From the NCBI GenBank assembly GCA_963848415.1, contig CAWKDN010000001.1, positions 2,356,001-2,420,000 of the forward strand: 64,000 bases of DNA. Direction: 5' to 3'. The position numbers and the translations under genes are program-made. This DNA comes from CAVQBC01 sp963848415 (GTDB lineage: Bacteria; Actinomycetota; Thermoleophilia; Solirubrobacterales; Solirubrobacteraceae). Under the pieces are notes generated by a model that saw nothing but the letters and a program-made list of their open reading frames with translations, was not told the origin of the DNA and ran no database searches. Of the stretch, positions 50,826 to 60,247 are shown in pieces (within the stretch, counting starts at the first letter, position 1; each line of letters begins with the position of its first letter).

Positions 50826-52031
50826 ATGCGGTCGGGTCATCCTGAGCTCTCGAGCATGGCGGACGACTACGGGCGCTACGCGCTCTCGCAGCGCGCGGCG
50901 TTCGAGGCGACGCACCCGTCTGTGCTGGCCGCCGCGCGGCTGTTCACGGACGAGCCGGTGCTCCGCGTCGTCGATCTCGGCGCCGCCGACGGGGTCAACT
51001 CGCACGGTCTCATCCGCGACCTCGCACAGCAGCGCGCCGGCCGGCCGCTGATCTACGCGCTCGTCGATCTGCCGACGAACCCGTGGGGGGTCACCGGCGA
51101 GCACCTGCGGCGCGCCTTCGGCGACGCGGCGGACGGGTCGGGGGTCGTGGTGATCCCCGCGCCGGGTGATGCGGGTCCCGGGGTCGCCGATGCCGGCACC
51201 GGGGCGCACTACGCCTCGCCGGAGGCCCACGACGAGGCGTGTCGCCGAGCGCTCGAGCACGACCCGCCTCCCGCCACGGTGATCAGCCTGGCGGGTATTC
51301 CGCTGCAGGAGGCGCCTTGCCTGCCGCCGGGCAGCGTGCATGTCGCGGTCACGGGGACGGCGATGCACTGGATGGCCGAGGCGGCGGGATTCGCGTCGAC
51401 GGGGTCGGTCTTCCCGGGTTACCCGGACCACGTCGACGAGGCAGAGCGGCGAGCCTGGCGGGAGGCCGCAGCGCGCCAGTGGCAGCGGCTGATCGAGATC
51501 ACTGCGGCCGAGCTCGCGCCGGGTGGCCGGTTCATCGCCGCGCTCCCGGCCTCGCCCGCTCCGGACCCCGAGCGGACGGGGCTCTACGTCGAGCTGATCG
51601 GCGACATGAACCGGGTGCTCGACGACTGGCGACGCGCGGGGCGCATCGGCGCCGACACCGTCGCGGCGATCGTCGTTCCGGTGTGGATGCGCACGCTGGA
51701 GGAGATCCGGGACCCCTTCGAGGCGGGCGGCGGACGCGTCGGCGGCCTCGAGCTCGAGAGCGCCGAGCTCTTCCGGCTCGAGAATCCGTACTGGGACGAC
51801 GATCCGGCCGTCTTCGCGCGGGAGTACGTGCGAAGCGTGCTCGCCTGGGGCGAGCCGCTGATGCGAACCGCGTTCGCGCTCGAGGGCGAGGACCGCGCCC
51901 CCGGTCTCCTCGGCGACTTCCTCCGCGCGCTCGAGGACCGCGTCGCGACCGACCCCGATCGCTATCGCCGGGACTACATCGAGGCCCTCATCGTCTGCCG
52001 CAAGGCGGGCGGCACCCGATCGCCGGCGTGA
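50826..52031 (+). CDS. SABATH-like SAM-dependent carboxyl methyltransferase
   Basis: 401 residues; ATG 50826 with an ideal AAAGGAGG 5 bases upstream. SAM motif I VVDLGAADGVNSHGL (about 42-56), an NPWGVTGEHLRRAF stretch, GTAMHWMAEAAG (equivalent to the MHWLS region of plant SABATH enzymes) and ERTGLYVELIGDMNRVL, a late conserved segment. SABATH enzymes methylate carboxyl groups of small acids such as salicylate, benzoate, jasmonate or indole acetate. Bacterial members are less studied. It lies between two giants behind a duplicated leader, so co-regulation is likely. No signal peptide; cytoplasmic. Confidence 0.75.
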   Translation: MRSGHPELSSMADDYGRYALSQRAAFEATHPSVLAAARLFTDEPVLRVVDLGAADGVNSHGLIRDLAQQRAGRPLIYALVDLPTNPWGVTGEHLRRAFGDAADGSGVVVIPAPGDAGPGVADAGTGAHYASPEAHDEACRRALEHDPPPATVISLAGIPLQEAPCLPPGSVHVAVTGTAMHWMAEAAGFASTGSVFPGYPDHVDEAERRAWREAAARQWQRLIEITAAELAPGGRFIAALPASPAPDPERTGLYVELIGDMNRVLDDWRRAGRIGADTVAAIVVPVWMRTLEEIRDPFEAGGGRVGGLELESAELFRLENPYWDDDPAVFAREYVRSVLAWGEPLMRTAFALEGEDRAPGLLGDFLRALEDRVATDPDRYRRDYIEALIVCRKAGGTRSPA

Positions 52032-52049
52032 CCCCGGCTGGGTGGGGCC

Positions 52050-52210
52050 GAGTCCACCACCGACGATCCTCCCTCCAGGCTGGCCCTGACAGTCCTAGGA
52101 CGCGTGGGGCCCTGGCTAACCCCGCCCTGAGGCTGCAGGATGGCGCCGAGTCGAGATGGATGCGGGTTGTCGCTACTAAGGGGAGACATGCGTTCGGTGC
52201 GCGATGACGC
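52050..52210 (+). repeat. promoter/leader repeat, copy 3
   Basis: Same block order as copies 1 and 2: GAGTCCACC (regulator remnant), CGATCCT, CTGGCCCTGAC, palindrome, GGGGCCCTGGCTAA (52106-52119), GCAGGAT, GGGTTGTCGCTA and AAGGGGAG before the ATG of giant 3. The copy runs into the giant's first codons. Confidence 0.85.
52092..52101. promoter_or_regulatory. palindrome GTCCTAGGAC, copy 3
   Basis: Perfect palindrome, 4 bases before GGGGCCCTGGCTAA and 86 bases upstream of the giant 3 ATG. Invariant core compared with the other two copies. Confidence 0.7.
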
Positions 52211-55200
52211 GGTGGACCGCGGGACGATCTGTGCGACGCGGACCCACGGGATCCGTCTTGCGTGCCTCGCGCTGCTCGCCGCGGCTGCGGTCGCGGTGAT
52301 GCCGTCGGTCGCGCTGGCCGACGGATGCCCGAGCGCCGACGTCAGCTACAACGGCAACTGCGGGCCGACGTTCGCGGTGCCGAACTGGACCGACGCGGGT
52401 GGCTGGACGGACCCGTCGAAGTACTCCACGATCCAGCTGGCCGACCTCAACGGGGACGGCACCGACGAGCTCATCGGACGCAACGACGAGGGCCTCGAGT
52501 TCTGGACGTTCGACACGACGGTCGGCCAGTGGCGCCCGCAGGTCGACGCCAACGACTTCCCGCAGGTGCTCACGGACTTCGCCTCGCCGGTGACCTCGGA
52601 CGAGAGCGACCCCCATGCCCCGACGCTGCCCTGGTACTACTCGACGATCCAGGCGGCGGATATCGACGGGCAGCCGGGCGCGGAGATCCTGGCTCGCTTC
52701 TGGGACGGAATGCGGGTCTACAAGTACCTCCCGCCGTCCGGGGGAACCGCCATCAACGGCGGTACCTGGAAGAAGATCGGTACCGCGGGACCCTTCAGCG
52801 ACGCCGAGGACTACGGCAACGGCTCGCTGTACCCGACGATCCACGTCGCGCAGCCCACGGCCGGCAGCCCACCGGTGCTCTATGCGCGCCAGCACTCGAG
52901 CCCCGGCCAGCCGTCGCTCGTCTTCTACACATGGCAGAACGGCGGCTGGACGAAGCTGTCGAACCCGCGCCAGGCCATCACCGGCTTCTCCGATCAGGAG
53001 TGCGGACAGCCCTCCTGCTACCTGAACCTGCAGACGGTCAACCTCGGCTGGCCCGGCTTCGGACAGGAGGTCCTGGGCCGCAACGGCTCAGGAGCGTCGG
53101 CGTTCGCCGGGACGCCGTCGGCCGGGTGGACCGACATCCTGCCGCGCGCCAACCTCCCGTTCTTCGCCGACGTGGCGGGGACGTTCGACTGCCCGTTCTC
53201 GGCGGAAGGTGCGTCGGGCCCGGGCAGCGGCGACTGCCTCGGAAGCAGTCCTTCCTATTACGAGACCCTGCGGGCCGCGCCGGTCTTCGGGTCGAACAAC
53301 CGCAACCTCATCGCGCGCGCCAGCGACGGGTTGCGCCTGCGTTGGAACGACGGCCAGCGATTCTACGACGGCGGCGCGCTCCCCGCCCTGGGCGGCGCGG
53401 CGTCCGCGGTGCAGCCCGGGCAGTGGGGGTCGATCCGGACGGGCAACGTCGACGGCAGCGGCGGCGACGAGGTGCTCGCGCTCGACGGTACGGCCCTGCA
53501 GGCGTGGTCGTGGCAGGGCGAGTGGGTCCAGTTGCAGCCCTCGACGCCGCTGGCCTTGGGCGCCGACCCGTGGCTGACGGACCCGGAGTACTACTCGACG
53601 ATCCAGACCGGCGACGTCGACGGCGACGGCAGCGACGACGTCATCGCCCGTGGCCCGTACGGGATCCGCACGTGGTTCTACAACCGCCGCGGCACGGGCG
53701 GCTGGGAGCGCTACCTGCCGACCGGCTACCCCGCCTGGGCGACCACGGGGCAGCAGAACGCCTATTCGGCGCTCAACACGCTGGCCACGACGACCGACAA
53801 GATCATCCCCGGCACCGCGATCACGGTGCGCGGCGTCTGGTCCGCGGAGACGCCGCCGGCACCCACGGATCTGACCCAGCTGCAGAGCGACCTCGTCCGC
53901 ATTGCCGGCTGCACCGGCCAGGCACCCGCCAACCCACCGAGCTACGCGACGTGCACGCCACCGTCCGGAAGCACCACCTTCACCGCCGCCGACTGGACGA
54001 CGGTCGTCAACCAGTTGCTGGCCGAGAACTACGCCGCGCTCCAGGTCGTGAACTTCTTCGCCCAGCTCGACGGGCTGCGCACCAACCTCTTCATCAACGA
54101 GGGCGCCGAGCTGCCCGCCATCGGGGACAAGCTCGGGCTGTCGGTGGCCTCTGGCTCCAGCGCGTCGTGGAACACGCCGCAGCTGTGGAGCCTGATCGCC
54201 GGCGTGGCGGGCTCGCTGGCCGGCACCGTGTGCCCCCCGTGCGGCGCCGCCCTGTCCATCGCCGCCTACGCGCTCTCGGCCGTTCCGTCGGCCTCGCCCA
54301 CCGCCATGGGCACGTTCAACACGACCTACGGCGGCCTGCAGGACGAGTTCGCCCAGATGGCGACGGAGGTGGACAAGACGCTCGGCGACCAGAGCCAGGC
54401 GGTGCGCTCGGACGCCGGGCTGCTCGGTCTCGTCGGCGACCTGCGCGCGAGCGGGACGTGGGACCTCGACCTGATCGGGATGCAGAGCGCGGCCAACCAG
54501 GCGTTTGCCATCTGGGTCTACCGGACGCTCATGCCGACCGTGTACGACCGCTACTACGTCTACGACTGTCAGCCGTCGGATTCCGCCGGCACGTGCACCG
54601 GCCCTCCGAACGGGCCGGGCGTGATCCCGAACACCGAGGAGGCTCCCGGCTGGGAGTTCACCACCATCGGCCCGCGGGAGGTCGTGGTACCAGGACCGAA
54701 GGTCCCCTGCTCGACGGCGTTCTGGTCGGGCGACTTCACCTGCACGTACGACACGGCCCCGGCCGACATCATGACCCGGATCTGGGGCTCTCTCGCGCAG
54801 CGACCGGATTGCGACTACGTGCCCGGCACCTCGACCACGGCGTGGACGTTCGACTGCCCGGCGGCCGTGGACGTCAACTCGAGCATCGGTGCCAACACCT
54901 GGGGATTCAACAGCCACGAAGGCGGCCCCTATCCCAGCGACGAGAAGGCCTCCGCGGCGCAAGCCGCGGCCGCCGGACCCGCTCGGCCCCCGATCGCGCT
55001 CGGCCGCTCCCGCGTGGGGCGTGCGCGCCCCGTGCGCGCCGGCGCGACCCTGAGCACCCTGGCCTCCATTCCGCGCCGTGTCGGGCTTGCGGGCAAGACC
55101 CTCATCCTGGACCGCCTGCTGTTCGAGCGCAGCGGCCACGGCGAGCTCACCCGGCCGCGCCGAAGCCCACCGCCATGGCGTGTCAAGCTCCGGCGGACCG

Positions 55201-55853
55201 GCTCGGGGCGCTTCACGGCCGCCACCACGGGAACCACGCGCACGCGGGTCACGCTCCAACGCGTCGGACGCCGCGACCGCGTCGCGGTGAAGCTCGCCGT
55301 CGGCGCGAGCACCTTCCGCACGCCCCGGGCCTGCCACGCCCTCCCCGCCTCGGTCGCGCTCAAGACGGCGCCGCACTGGCTCGAGACGCGGCTGCGCGTT
55401 CGTGCCGGGCGCAGCGAGTACCCCGTCCGCCTGTCCCAGCAGCTGCGCTGCCGGCGCGACGCGCGCGGGAATGTGAACCGGCTGGTGCCCGTCCGCGACC
55501 GCCGCTTCACCGCCCGCCCCGGGCTGGCGGTCACGGTGCGGGGCCCGGATCGGGTTCAGCCGGGCGCCCGTGCCCTGTACGTCGCCCGCGTGTCCAACCG
55601 TCGAGGCCGCCGCGCCTCGCGGCTCACCTCGTCGCTCTGGGACGTCACCGTGAAGGGCGCCGGCCGGCGGCTGCGCATCCGCGAGCTGCGCCCTGGCCGC
55701 TCGCGACAGCTTGCGTTCACCGTGCGCGTCCCGCGTGACGTGCGTGGCCGCTACTGCGGCGACGCCGTCGCCACGGCGGCCGGCGCCCGCCCCGCACGCA
55801 CGCGCACCTGCGCACCGGTCCGAGCGGCGGCTCCGCCGCGGGTCACCGGCTGA
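52188..55853 (+). CDS. giant secreted FG-GAP/VCBS protein, paralogue 3
   Basis: 1,221 residues from ATG 52188 with AAGGGGAG ahead of it. Signal peptide to about 43 (hydrophobic core LACLALLAAAAVAVM). Propeller motifs DLNGDGTDELIGRND, DIDGQPGAEILARF, NVDGSGGDEVLALDG, DVDGDGSDDVIARG. The helical region has the hydrophobic hairpin at about 657-705, here with a CPPCG pair absent from the paralogues; then a Cys segment and basic C-terminal beta modules (about 930-1221) ending in a Cys near the stop. It is the best guide to the original start of the family. Confidence 0.82.
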   Translation: MRSVRDDAVDRGTICATRTHGIRLACLALLAAAAVAVMPSVALADGCPSADVSYNGNCGPTFAVPNWTDAGGWTDPSKYSTIQLADLNGDGTDELIGRNDEGLEFWTFDTTVGQWRPQVDANDFPQVLTDFASPVTSDESDPHAPTLPWYYSTIQAADIDGQPGAEILARFWDGMRVYKYLPPSGGTAINGGTWKKIGTAGPFSDAEDYGNGSLYPTIHVAQPTAGSPPVLYARQHSSPGQPSLVFYTWQNGGWTKLSNPRQAITGFSDQECGQPSCYLNLQTVNLGWPGFGQEVLGRNGSGASAFAGTPSAGWTDILPRANLPFFADVAGTFDCPFSAEGASGPGSGDCLGSSPSYYETLRAAPVFGSNNRNLIARASDGLRLRWNDGQRFYDGGALPALGGAASAVQPGQWGSIRTGNVDGSGGDEVLALDGTALQAWSWQGEWVQLQPSTPLALGADPWLTDPEYYSTIQTGDVDGDGSDDVIARGPYGIRTWFYNRRGTGGWERYLPTGYPAWATTGQQNAYSALNTLATTTDKIIPGTAITVRGVWSAETPPAPTDLTQLQSDLVRIAGCTGQAPANPPSYATCTPPSGSTTFTAADWTTVVNQLLAENYAALQVVNFFAQLDGLRTNLFINEGAELPAIGDKLGLSVASGSSASWNTPQLWSLIAGVAGSLAGTVCPPCGAALSIAAYALSAVPSASPTAMGTFNTTYGGLQDEFAQMATEVDKTLGDQSQAVRSDAGLLGLVGDLRASGTWDLDLIGMQSAANQAFAIWVYRTLMPTVYDRYYVYDCQPSDSAGTCTGPPNGPGVIPNTEEAPGWEFTTIGPREVVVPGPKVPCSTAFWSGDFTCTYDTAPADIMTRIWGSLAQRPDCDYVPGTSTTAWTFDCPAAVDVNSSIGANTWGFNSHEGGPYPSDEKASAAQAAAAGPARPPIALGRSRVGRARPVRAGATLSTLASIPRRVGLAGKTLILDRLLFERSGHGELTRPRRSPPPWRVKLRRTGSGRFTAATTGTTRTRVTLQRVGRRDRVAVKLAVGASTFRTPRACHALPASVALKTAPHWLETRLRVRAGRSEYPVRLSQQLRCRRDARGNVNRLVPVRDRRFTARPGLAVTVRGPDRVQPGARALYVARVSNRRGRRASRLTSSLWDVTVKGAGRRLRIRELRPGRSRQLAFTVRVPRDVRGRYCGDAVATAAGARPARTRTCAPVRAAAPPRVTG

Positions 55854-55916
55854 CCGGCACTCGCCGACGCACTAGACCTGCCCAGGCCCTGCCGCTCCAC
55901 CTGCGCTCGACGGCTG

Positions 55917-56621
55917 TCAGTCGCGCGGGCGCTCGCCGCGGCGGGTGGGCGCCTCGGAGCGATCGACCTGCGTGGCGGCCTCGGAGCGGTCTATCCGCGT
56001 CGGCGCCTCGTCGGGCGGCGGCTCGCCCGACCAGGCCGGGCGGTCCCGCAGCGCCTCGGTGACCGCCGTCGAGCTGCGCGGGGCACGGTCGGGGCGCTCG
56101 GCGCGCTCCGGGCGCGGCGGGTTGACCCAGTCGGGGTCGTCGGCGCGCAGCGGCGGCTCGGGGCGGTGCGCCGCGCGCACCCGGTAGCCCGCGGCCGCCA
56201 CCAGCCCCGCCATCACCAGCGCCACGAACCAGCCCCACTGGATGCCGACTGTGGCCCCGGCGCCCGCCACGTCGGGCTTGTCGAACAGCCGCCACACCAG
56301 CAGCAGCGCGGCCCATCCGCCGGCCACGAGGATCACGGTGCCGTCCCCGCCGGGCAGGTGGAAGCCCTTGTTCTGCGAGCGCGCCCAGATCAGGAACAGC
56401 ACGCCGAAGGCGACGAGCACGACCGCCGCCTCCACCCAGGAGATCACCTGGAAGGCGTTCAGGCTCTCGCTGGCGCTGACGATCCCGCCCCGGGTCGGGG
56501 CGAAGACGCTCTTCTCGTACCACGGCAGGAAGAGCGAGACGACCAGGCCGAGCGCCGCGACCGCGGCCAGGCGCTGCTCGGGCCCGAGGCGCGTCCAGGC
56601 CGTCGCCACGCCGGGGCTCAC
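55917..56621 (-). CDS. membrane protein with acidic/basic cytoplasmic tail
   Basis: 234 residues from a GTG overlapping the EVE stop. Hydrophobic segments at about 19-33, 58-77, 94-111 and 123-144. The tail (about 150-234) is hydrophilic with repeats of the type EAPTRIDRSEAATQVDRSEAPTRRGE, a threonine-containing pattern that resembles kinase target linkers. No family recognised. Probably co-translated with the EVE-domain gene. Confidence 0.65.
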   Translation of the reverse strand: MSPGVATAWTRLGPEQRLAAVAALGLVVSLFLPWYEKSVFAPTRGGIVSASESLNAFQVISWVEAAVVLVAFGVLFLIWARSQNKGFHLPGGDGTVILVAGGWAALLLVWRLFDKPDVAGAGATVGIQWGWFVALVMAGLVAAAGYRVRAAHRPEPPLRADDPDWVNPPRPERAERPDRAPRSSTAVTEALRDRPAWSGEPPPDEAPTRIDRSEAATQVDRSEAPTRRGERPRD

Positions 56622-57092
56622 CCGCCCGCGGGGGTGCCGCAGCGGGCCTTGAGCTCGTCGAGCAGCACGCGCGCGTCGTGCTCGGAGACGGTGCGCAGCT
56701 GCCCCTGGAAGGCGAGCGTCCAGTGCTCGGACGGCCACTTGGCGACGTGCTCGAGCCGGTCCTTGACCGCCACCGCCGGCAGCCACTCGGGCTCGTCGGG
56801 CACGAGCTCGGGGCGCGTCTCGAAGCGCCAGGGATAAGGGTCGCGCTTGCCGGGCTTGCCCGGCCAGACCGGCGTCCGGTCCTCGAAGAGCTCGGAGGTC
56901 AGGCGGACCGACCCCGCGAAGGCGCCGACCCGCGTCAGGTAGAAGACGATGCGGTCACCGGGCGCCATCGCCTCGGCCATCCGCCGGCGCCCCTCCTTCA
57001 TGCCGACGACGCGTGAACCCGCGCTCGCGCGTGGCCGCGAAGTTCTCCGGCGAGCCGGTCAGGACCCAGGTCTGCGGGGCGTCGAGGGCCAT
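56618..57092 (-). pseudogene. EVE domain protein, frameshifted
   Basis: The N-terminal part starts at ATG 57092 (QTWVLTGSPENFAATRERGFT) and the rest is in another frame (GMKEGRRRMAEAMAPGDRIVFYLTRVGAFAG..., then WLPAVAVKDRLEHVAKWPSEHWTLAFQGQLR). Removing one base at about 57009-57014 gives GFTVVGMKEGRRRM, the standard family join. EVE domains (PUA-like) recognise modified bases in DNA or RNA. A shorter intact frame from ATG 57001 lacks the first strand. The break is probably a sequencing insertion. Confidence 0.72.
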
Positions 57093-57122
57093 GGCGCCAG
57101 TGTACGGGCGCGGGCGGCCCGG

Positions 57123-57482
57123 TCAGTCGATCGGGATGTCCTGCACCTCGGGCTCCTCGGCCGGCCGGCGCTCGAGCCGCTCGAGGTAGAAGTCGATCAG
57201 CGCGCGCACGGCGAGCAACAGCTCGCGCAGGGCTTCGAGCAGCTGGCGCGAGAGCTCGGGCGGGACGGCGGTGCGCAGCAGCTCGACGACGCCGGCGAGC
57301 GCCTGCAGGTCGCCCGCGGGGCGCCGCTCGCCCGCGGCGTCGCCCGGCGCCTGCCACCCGCGCGGCGGCACGCCCTCGGCCTGGGCGCGCGCGGCCGCCT
57401 CGGCCTCGGCGACCAGCCGGTCGGCGGCAGCGTGGGCGGAGTCCAGCCGCGCGCGCAGGTCCTCGGGCTCCTCCTCAGCCAA
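57123..57482 (-). CDS. hypothetical protein, helical
   Basis: 119 residues from a TTG at 57482 that overlaps the end of the ArsA-like gene by 8 bases. Entirely helical prediction: acidic N-terminus (AEEEPEDLRARLDSAHAAADRLVAEAEAAARAQ), a Gly/Pro-rich linker and a second hydrophobic-patterned helix region (LLEALRELLLAVRALIDFYLERL). No family recognised. Its position directly after the ATPase suggests a partner of it. Confidence 0.6.
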   Translation of the reverse strand: MAEEEPEDLRARLDSAHAAADRLVAEAEAAARAQAEGVPPRGWQAPGDAAGERRPAGDLQALAGVVELLRTAVPPELSRQLLEALRELLLAVRALIDFYLERLERRPAEEPEVQDIPID

Positions 57483-58646
57483 AGCGCACCACCAGCTCGC
57501 CGTCGGCGAAGGCGGCGCCCGACGGCCGGTGCTCGGCCATCGCGGGCGGCAGCAGGATCGTGCGCTTGTGCCCGTCGACCCGCACGACCAGCTCGAGCCC
57601 GATCTTCTTGAGCGAGATGTCGCCCTTGGAGGCGAAGGGCAGCTCGAGCCGCAGCTCGGCGCCGCCGTCCTCGTCGAGCTCGAGCGCTTGGGAGAGCGAG
57701 GCGTGCAGCACGGCCGCGGGCTCGGCGTCCGCGAACAGCGCGGCGCCCAGCCGGTCGAGCATCGCCCCGCCGAGCACCTCCTGCTCGAAGTAGGGGGCGC
57801 GCAGGACGGGGATCGGGGCGAAGGCGGAGTCCACGAGCGCGAGCTGCTCGTGCTGGAGCTCGCGCCAGGCGCCGAAGTAGGTGCCGGCCACCTCGTCCGG
57901 GAAGACGCGGTTGACCACGACGGCGTCGGTCAGGTAGCCGTACAGGTTGAGGTAGGTGAAGGTCCGCATCGCCTCGGCCACGACCATCCGGTCGGGCGTC
58001 ATCACCAGCCGCAGCGAGACGCGCTCGCGGTCGCGCAGGATCTCGTTCATCGCCACCAGGTTGGCCATCAGGCGCTGCACGTCGGCCCACACGCGCTCGT
58101 CGGGCAGCTCGAGGTCGAGGAACGTCCGCGCGATCGGCCGGGCGGCGCTGAGCAGCTGCGCCTCGCGGCCGAGCACCCGGCCGAGCCACCAGCGGGCGAC
58201 GTCGGGGAAGGAGAGCAGCCGCAGCGTCTCGCCCGTGGGGGCGCAGTCGACCACCACGACGTCCCACGCCGCCGGACTCGTGGTGGCGCTTGAGCTCGAG
58301 CAGGCTGAAGAGCTCGTCGCCGCCCGGCGGGACGGACAGCTCTTCGGCCGCGATCCGCGTCATGCCGTGCTCGGTGAGCATGCCGCCCAGCCAGCCCTGC
58401 ACCGCCGACCAGTTGCGCTCGAGCTCGGCCTGGGGCTCGACCTGCTGGGCCCACAGCCCGTCCGGCGACCGCGGTCGGCTGGTCTGAGACCGCTTCGCCC
58501 AGCGCCTCGGCGAGCGAGTGCGCCGGGTCGGTGGAGAGCACGAGCGTCCGCAGCCCGGCGGCGGCGCAGCGGCGGCCGGTGGCGGCGGCGACCGACGTCT
58601 TGCCGACGCCGCCCTTGCCCGTGTAGAGGATCGTTCGCGGCCCCAT
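57475..58646 (-). pseudogene. ArsA/GET3-like ATPase, two frame breaks
   Basis: Three successive frames make one protein of about 390 residues: the P-loop TGKGGVGKTSVAAATG and STDPAHSLAEALG from ATG 58646; then DGLWAQQVEP...WLGGMLTEHGMTRIAAEELSVPPGGDELFSLLELKRHHES; then VVVDCAPTGETLRLLSFPD to the end at 57475. One extra base near 58462-58465 and one near 58267-58274 account for both breaks. Bacterial ArsA-like ATPases of this kind lack an arsenite partner and are uncharacterised. Removing both bases restores the family, so sequencing error is likely. Confidence 0.75.
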
Positions 58647-58660
58647 GGGAGCCGCGGAGT

Positions 58661-60143
58661 CTAGGAGCCGGACCGCCGCGCGCGCTGGACCTCGACCGTG
58701 CCGCTGACCGCGGCCGGGTTGCCCGCCATGTCGGTCGCGGTCAGCCGGACGGTGTAGGTGCCGGGCGAGCGCGGCACCGTGAAGCCGAAGCTGCGGCGGC
58801 CGTAGCCGATCAGCGCGCTGCGCGAGACGGCGACGGTGCCGTCCTTGGCGAGCTGCATCCCGACGTTGGAGAGCTTGGAGAGCGAGAAGCGCAGCCGGCC
58901 GCTGCGCCCGGCCCGCAGCGTCGACGGGCGCAGGGTCAGCACCGGCGGCTGGGTCTTGTAGGTCGTGAAGTGCTGGGCCGCCGAGCAGTAGGGCGCCGCG
59001 CCGGTGCGGGTGCACAGGCCGCGCAGGAAGCCGGTGAGCAGGTCGTGGTAGCTGAGGTCGGACTCGCGCGTCACGCTGCCGCGCGCGTACAGCGACCACG
59101 CGCCGGTGTCGAAGGTCGGGGTCTCGCGGCGGCCGCTGCGCGTCGCCCTCCGCGAACAGCGCCTCGCCGGCCGGGTCGCCCGTCAGGGTCGCGTAGTCGC
59201 GCAGGCCGATCAGCGCCTGGATGAAGCCGTTGAGCACGAACAGGCGGCGGTCGTAGGAGTACAGGAGGTAGTGCGCGCCGTCGCCGCTCGCCACCCGCAC
59301 GCCGGTGGGCGGCGCCTGGCGGAACGGGACCAGCGCCTTCTGGGCCACCGGGAAGACGTCGGCCTGGCGCCCGAGCCGGGTCGCCGCCCGCGCCAGCGCC
59401 TGCACGGCGGTCCCCTGGGCCATCCCGCTCGCCCACGGCGGGCGCCCGCCGGCGAAGGTGAAGTAGTACTCCCACACCGCGCCGCCGCCGCGGTTGGCCG
59501 CCAGCGGCAGCAGCTCGTCCATCATCGCCCCCAAGCGGGCGTTGTAGCGCCGCCCGCCGGTCCAGAAGCCGTTGAGCTTGCCGAAGTTGGCCAGCGGCTG
59601 GAGCTGGAGCCCCTGGCCCGCGTAGTACTGCCACACGAGCTCGGATCCCTCGAACTCGATCCGCCGCCCGTTGGCGAGCAGGGCGCCGGTCGTCCACCAC
59701 TCGCGGTTGCGCTCGAGGGTGAGGAACAGCGGCCCCAGGCGCGAGAGGCTGAGCTGCCCGCGCCGGGCGATGTCCTCGACCGTGCGCACGACGGCTTGAA
59801 GCTCGCTGCGCCGCGTGCCCGAGAGCCGGCCGGCCGCCGAGCGGGCGGCGGAGTAGGTGGCGCGCAGCTCGTCGTAGCGGGCCGCGTCCAAGGCGCCGCT
59901 GTCGCGCAGCCGGGCCAGCTCACTGCTCACCGTCTTGCGCGCCGCGGCGCGGGCGCTGGCGCGCGGCGGTGCGGGCGCCCGCCCGGCGGCGCCGGGCAGG
60001 TCGAGCGGCCCGCTGAAGGGCGTCGGGCGCACGCGCGTGCGCCCGTCCTCGGAGAGCACCAGCACGTCGCGGGTGGACGGCGCCGCGGAGGCGGCGGCGG
60101 GCAGCGCCAGGAGCGCGGCGCAGAGGACCAGGGCGAGGCGCAC
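58661..60143 (-). pseudogene. D-glucuronyl C5-epimerase-like secreted protein, frameshifted
   Basis: Signal peptide at 1-20 (ATG 60143), an N-terminal helical region, then the alpha/alpha-barrel region of the heparosan C5-epimerase family (GGGAVWEYYFTFAGGRPPWASGMAQGTAVQALARAA; LYSYDRRLFVLNGFIQALIGLRDYATLTGD). After GDAQ the frame breaks near 59127-59134, and the other frame carries TPTFDTGAWSLYARGSVTRESDLSYHDLLTGFL and a C-terminal Ig-like domain ending at 58661. One removed base gives GDAQRRRETPTFDTG. A polysaccharide-modifying role outside the cell is inferred. Confidence 0.7.
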
Positions 60144-60247
60144 GGTGCTGATAACCCGATGCTAGGCTCGCCGGAGCGGTGGGCCTGCACGGTTTCGTGC
60201 GGCCCAGGCGCCGCCGCCGCGGCGCCCCCGCCGGACCCACCCGCCCC

